Source: Pycnococcus provasolii
Lineage: Eukaryota > Chlorophyta > Pseudoscourfieldiophyceae > Pseudoscourfieldiales
Assembly (NCBI GenBank): GCA_049487715.1
Contig: CP150547.1
Location: 1,302,001-1,366,000, forward strand
Direction of reading: 5' to 3'
Length of the DNA stretch: 64,000 nucleotides
Made by a program: the position numbers and the translations under genes. Shown here one piece after another: positions 62,783 through 64,000 of this stretch (position 1 is the first letter of the stretch; every line of letters begins with the position of its first letter). A model generated the notes under the pieces. The model saw nothing but the letters and a program-made list of their open reading frames with translations. It did not search any database and was not told the origin of the DNA.

Positions 62783-64000
62783 TTATTTGTTACCATCCAC
62801 CAAGCGCAGGACGCGCTCGTACTGTGCGACTTGCATGGGGTCGTCTGGCTCGAGAGCGGCGCACAATCCAAGGGAACAGGCGAGCGTCGTAAGATGAGAC
62901 ACCGGATTGTATCCCAAGGCGGGTGCGTGCAAAGCACGTTGGCTAGCATATGCGACATTTCGGGCAACGCGGCATGCCAAATCTTGCGGACTTGCTCGGC
63001 AGCGCTGACGCCAGGACGTGTCAGAAATTGGCATACCCGAATCTCGAAGCATGGTTGTCGCTTCGTCAAGTGACATGAGCACGCCACCCGGACGAAAGCA
63101 ATCACAGAAAATCTCCCCCTCCTCCTCCTCCTCCTCCTCCTCCTCTTCCATAGGGCAACACGACGCAAGCACGTGCCCCGGTGCCCCGACGGGCACAGTA
63201 TTGAGCCCTGCCCGTGCACCAATGTCGCACCAAATCAATGTGAGCGTCAACGGTATTGCACGGCCAGAAAGCAGTGCGTGTGCAACGTCAGAGTTGGCGG
63301 CATTGTAGTAGTTGCCAGGATTTCCCTCAAGCACAAGACTCATGGTGTTCAGATCCCAATCGTTCGGATGAACGCCTTTGCCTTTGCTTATCCACCGTCT
63401 GATGCGACGACGCCAGAACATGGCGTGCCATTCAGAATCTACACCCATGTCAGGACACGTGCCTTCGTGCTCGTCGGAGACGTCGTCGTCGTCGTCGTCG
63501 TCGTCGTCGCTACTGGTATTGGTAACGAAACTTCGTCCCGTGCCTCCGAGCACCACCGCCGAAAGGAGCTCAACCTTCTCGCGCTGTCCTGCCGACTCGT
63601 CGAGGCGTTCTATCCGATGCTTAAGCGAGCGGGCCGCGGCAGCAATCGCCGTGGCAGCTCTCTCCTGCCTCGACAAACACTCGGCGGGATCGCCAACACT
63701 CGTAGCGTAACATGCCTGCGCGCTAAGCATCGCAACTGCAAAGCTGATGCCAGGCTTACTCCACACAGCACCTTCGTCGTTATTTAAGTTGGTAGGCAGG
63801 CACTTCAACTTTGTTTTTGCCAACGTGACTTCCAGTGTCCTGTAGAAGTTTTCCAACGAAGACATGGAAACGCCATCAATCACCCTGTCGGGTCTTGCAA
63901 GCGCTTCCGCAGCAACCGCCGCCTCTATGGGTGTCAGCGATTTGACCCACTTCTGCGCGAGTAACAAGCACGCGCCCAGCCCACTCGCATCGTCGCGTGC
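62783..64000 (-). CDS. SirB1/FBXO21-type transglutaminase-like domain protein, 5' partial
   Basis: The frame is open to the right edge of the window, so the N-terminus is missing; about 405 codons are visible. The core GNPGNYYNAANSDVAHALL and then GRAIPLTLTLIWCDIGARAG and PVGAPGHVLASC match the SirB1_N transglutaminase-like domain, as in the E3 receptor FBXO21, where this region reads YYNxxNSxLxxVL...GIPISLSLVY. Asp- and Glu-rich runs interrupt the domain (DDDDDDDDD near 63480-63510, EEEEEEEEEEE near 63120-63150). No F-box can be seen in the part available. Function unknown; the F-box part, if any, would lie outside the window. Confidence 0.7.
   Translation of the reverse strand, partial: ARDDASGLGACLLLAQKWVKSLTPIEAAVAAEALARPDRVIDGVSMSSLENFYRTLEVTLAKTKLKCLPTNLNNDEGAVWSKPGISFAVAMLSAQACYATSVGDPAECLSRQERAATAIAAAARSLKHRIERLDESAGQREKVELLSAVVLGGTGRSFVTNTSSDDDDDDDDDVSDEHEGTCPDMGVDSEWHAMFWRRRIRRWISKGKGVHPNDWDLNTMSLVLEGNPGNYYNAANSDVAHALLSGRAIPLTLTLIWCDIGARAGLNTVPVGAPGHVLASCCPMEEEEEEEEEEGEIFCDCFRPGGVLMSLDEATTMLRDSGMPISDTSWRQRCRASPQDLACRVARNVAYASQRALHAPALGYNPVSHLTTLACSLGLCAALEPDDPMQVAQYERVLRLVDGNK

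Noticed and set aside
1-64000. CRISPR arrays, bacterial operons or viral genome
   Set aside because: No regular spacer-repeat array and no bacterial or viral gene set. Introns, single-gene promoters and green-algal poly(A) signals show nuclear DNA.

Overview
The window is nuclear DNA from a eukaryote, almost certainly a green alga (Chlorophyta or a prasinophyte-grade relative). The evidence is a plastid terminal oxidase, Mg-protoporphyrin IX methyltransferase, a CP12-like protein, an OPR-RAP organelle RNA-binding protein, an SPPP-rich pherophorin-like wall protein, an AP2-domain regulator, and TGTAA (UGUAA) motifs behind many stop codons, which is the green-algal polyadenylation signal. A dynein heavy chain and a NIMA-like kinase suggest a flagellate or a recently flagellate ancestor. 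The species cannot be fixed from this sequence. Genes are GC-rich, tightly packed and mostly intronless. The few introns are 92-162 bp with GT..AG ends.

Layout. 0-2.4 kb: 3' part of a pherophorin-like protein. 3.7-8.1 kb: V-ATPase subunit C and a TPR-like protein from a shared promoter, then a Nudix-like protein. 8.2-13.7 kb: GH47 mannosidase, PTOX and ChlM. 14.3-17.9 kb: an OPR-RAP protein with ten near-identical repeats, and a TPR-RING protein. 18.7-33.5 kb: one uninterrupted 4,914-codon dynein heavy chain. 34.4-45.1 kb: NEK kinase, a membrane protein, BioF, a coiled-coil protein, a VOC protein, a lipoyl/KGD4-like fusion, ribosomal protein uS7, a SANT-AP2 protein, QCR9 and a CP12-like protein. 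45.1-52.0 kb: proteasome alpha6, a double-CxxC protein, EXO1, a HEI10-like RING protein and a RAD7-like LRR protein. 52.0-57.6 kb: a repeat-rich zone with a retroelement scrap, a DENN protein, a 740-bp foldback element and a tail-anchored protein. 57.6-64 kb: an ankyrin protein, a methylcrotonyl-CoA carboxylase alpha-like enzyme, a TKI1-like SANT protein and a partial SirB1/FBXO21-like protein.

Most notable observations: (1) the dynein heavy chain has a full AAA ring, stalk and microtubule-binding domain, but its AAA1 site has lost both Walker A and Walker B, so it is predicted to be a non-motor pseudo-dynein; (2) a mitochondrial protein joins an E2-type lipoyl domain to a KGD4/MRPS36-like E3-adaptor tail, with no acyltransferase domain; (3) an unannotated repeat of about 145 bp sits just after the stop codons of three unrelated genes, always in sense orientation, and begins with a hairpin whose stem changes are compensatory; (4) TTAGGG/CCCTAA arrays and plant-type telo-boxes recur just upstream of many start codons. 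No bacterial, CRISPR, rRNA or tRNA feature was found.
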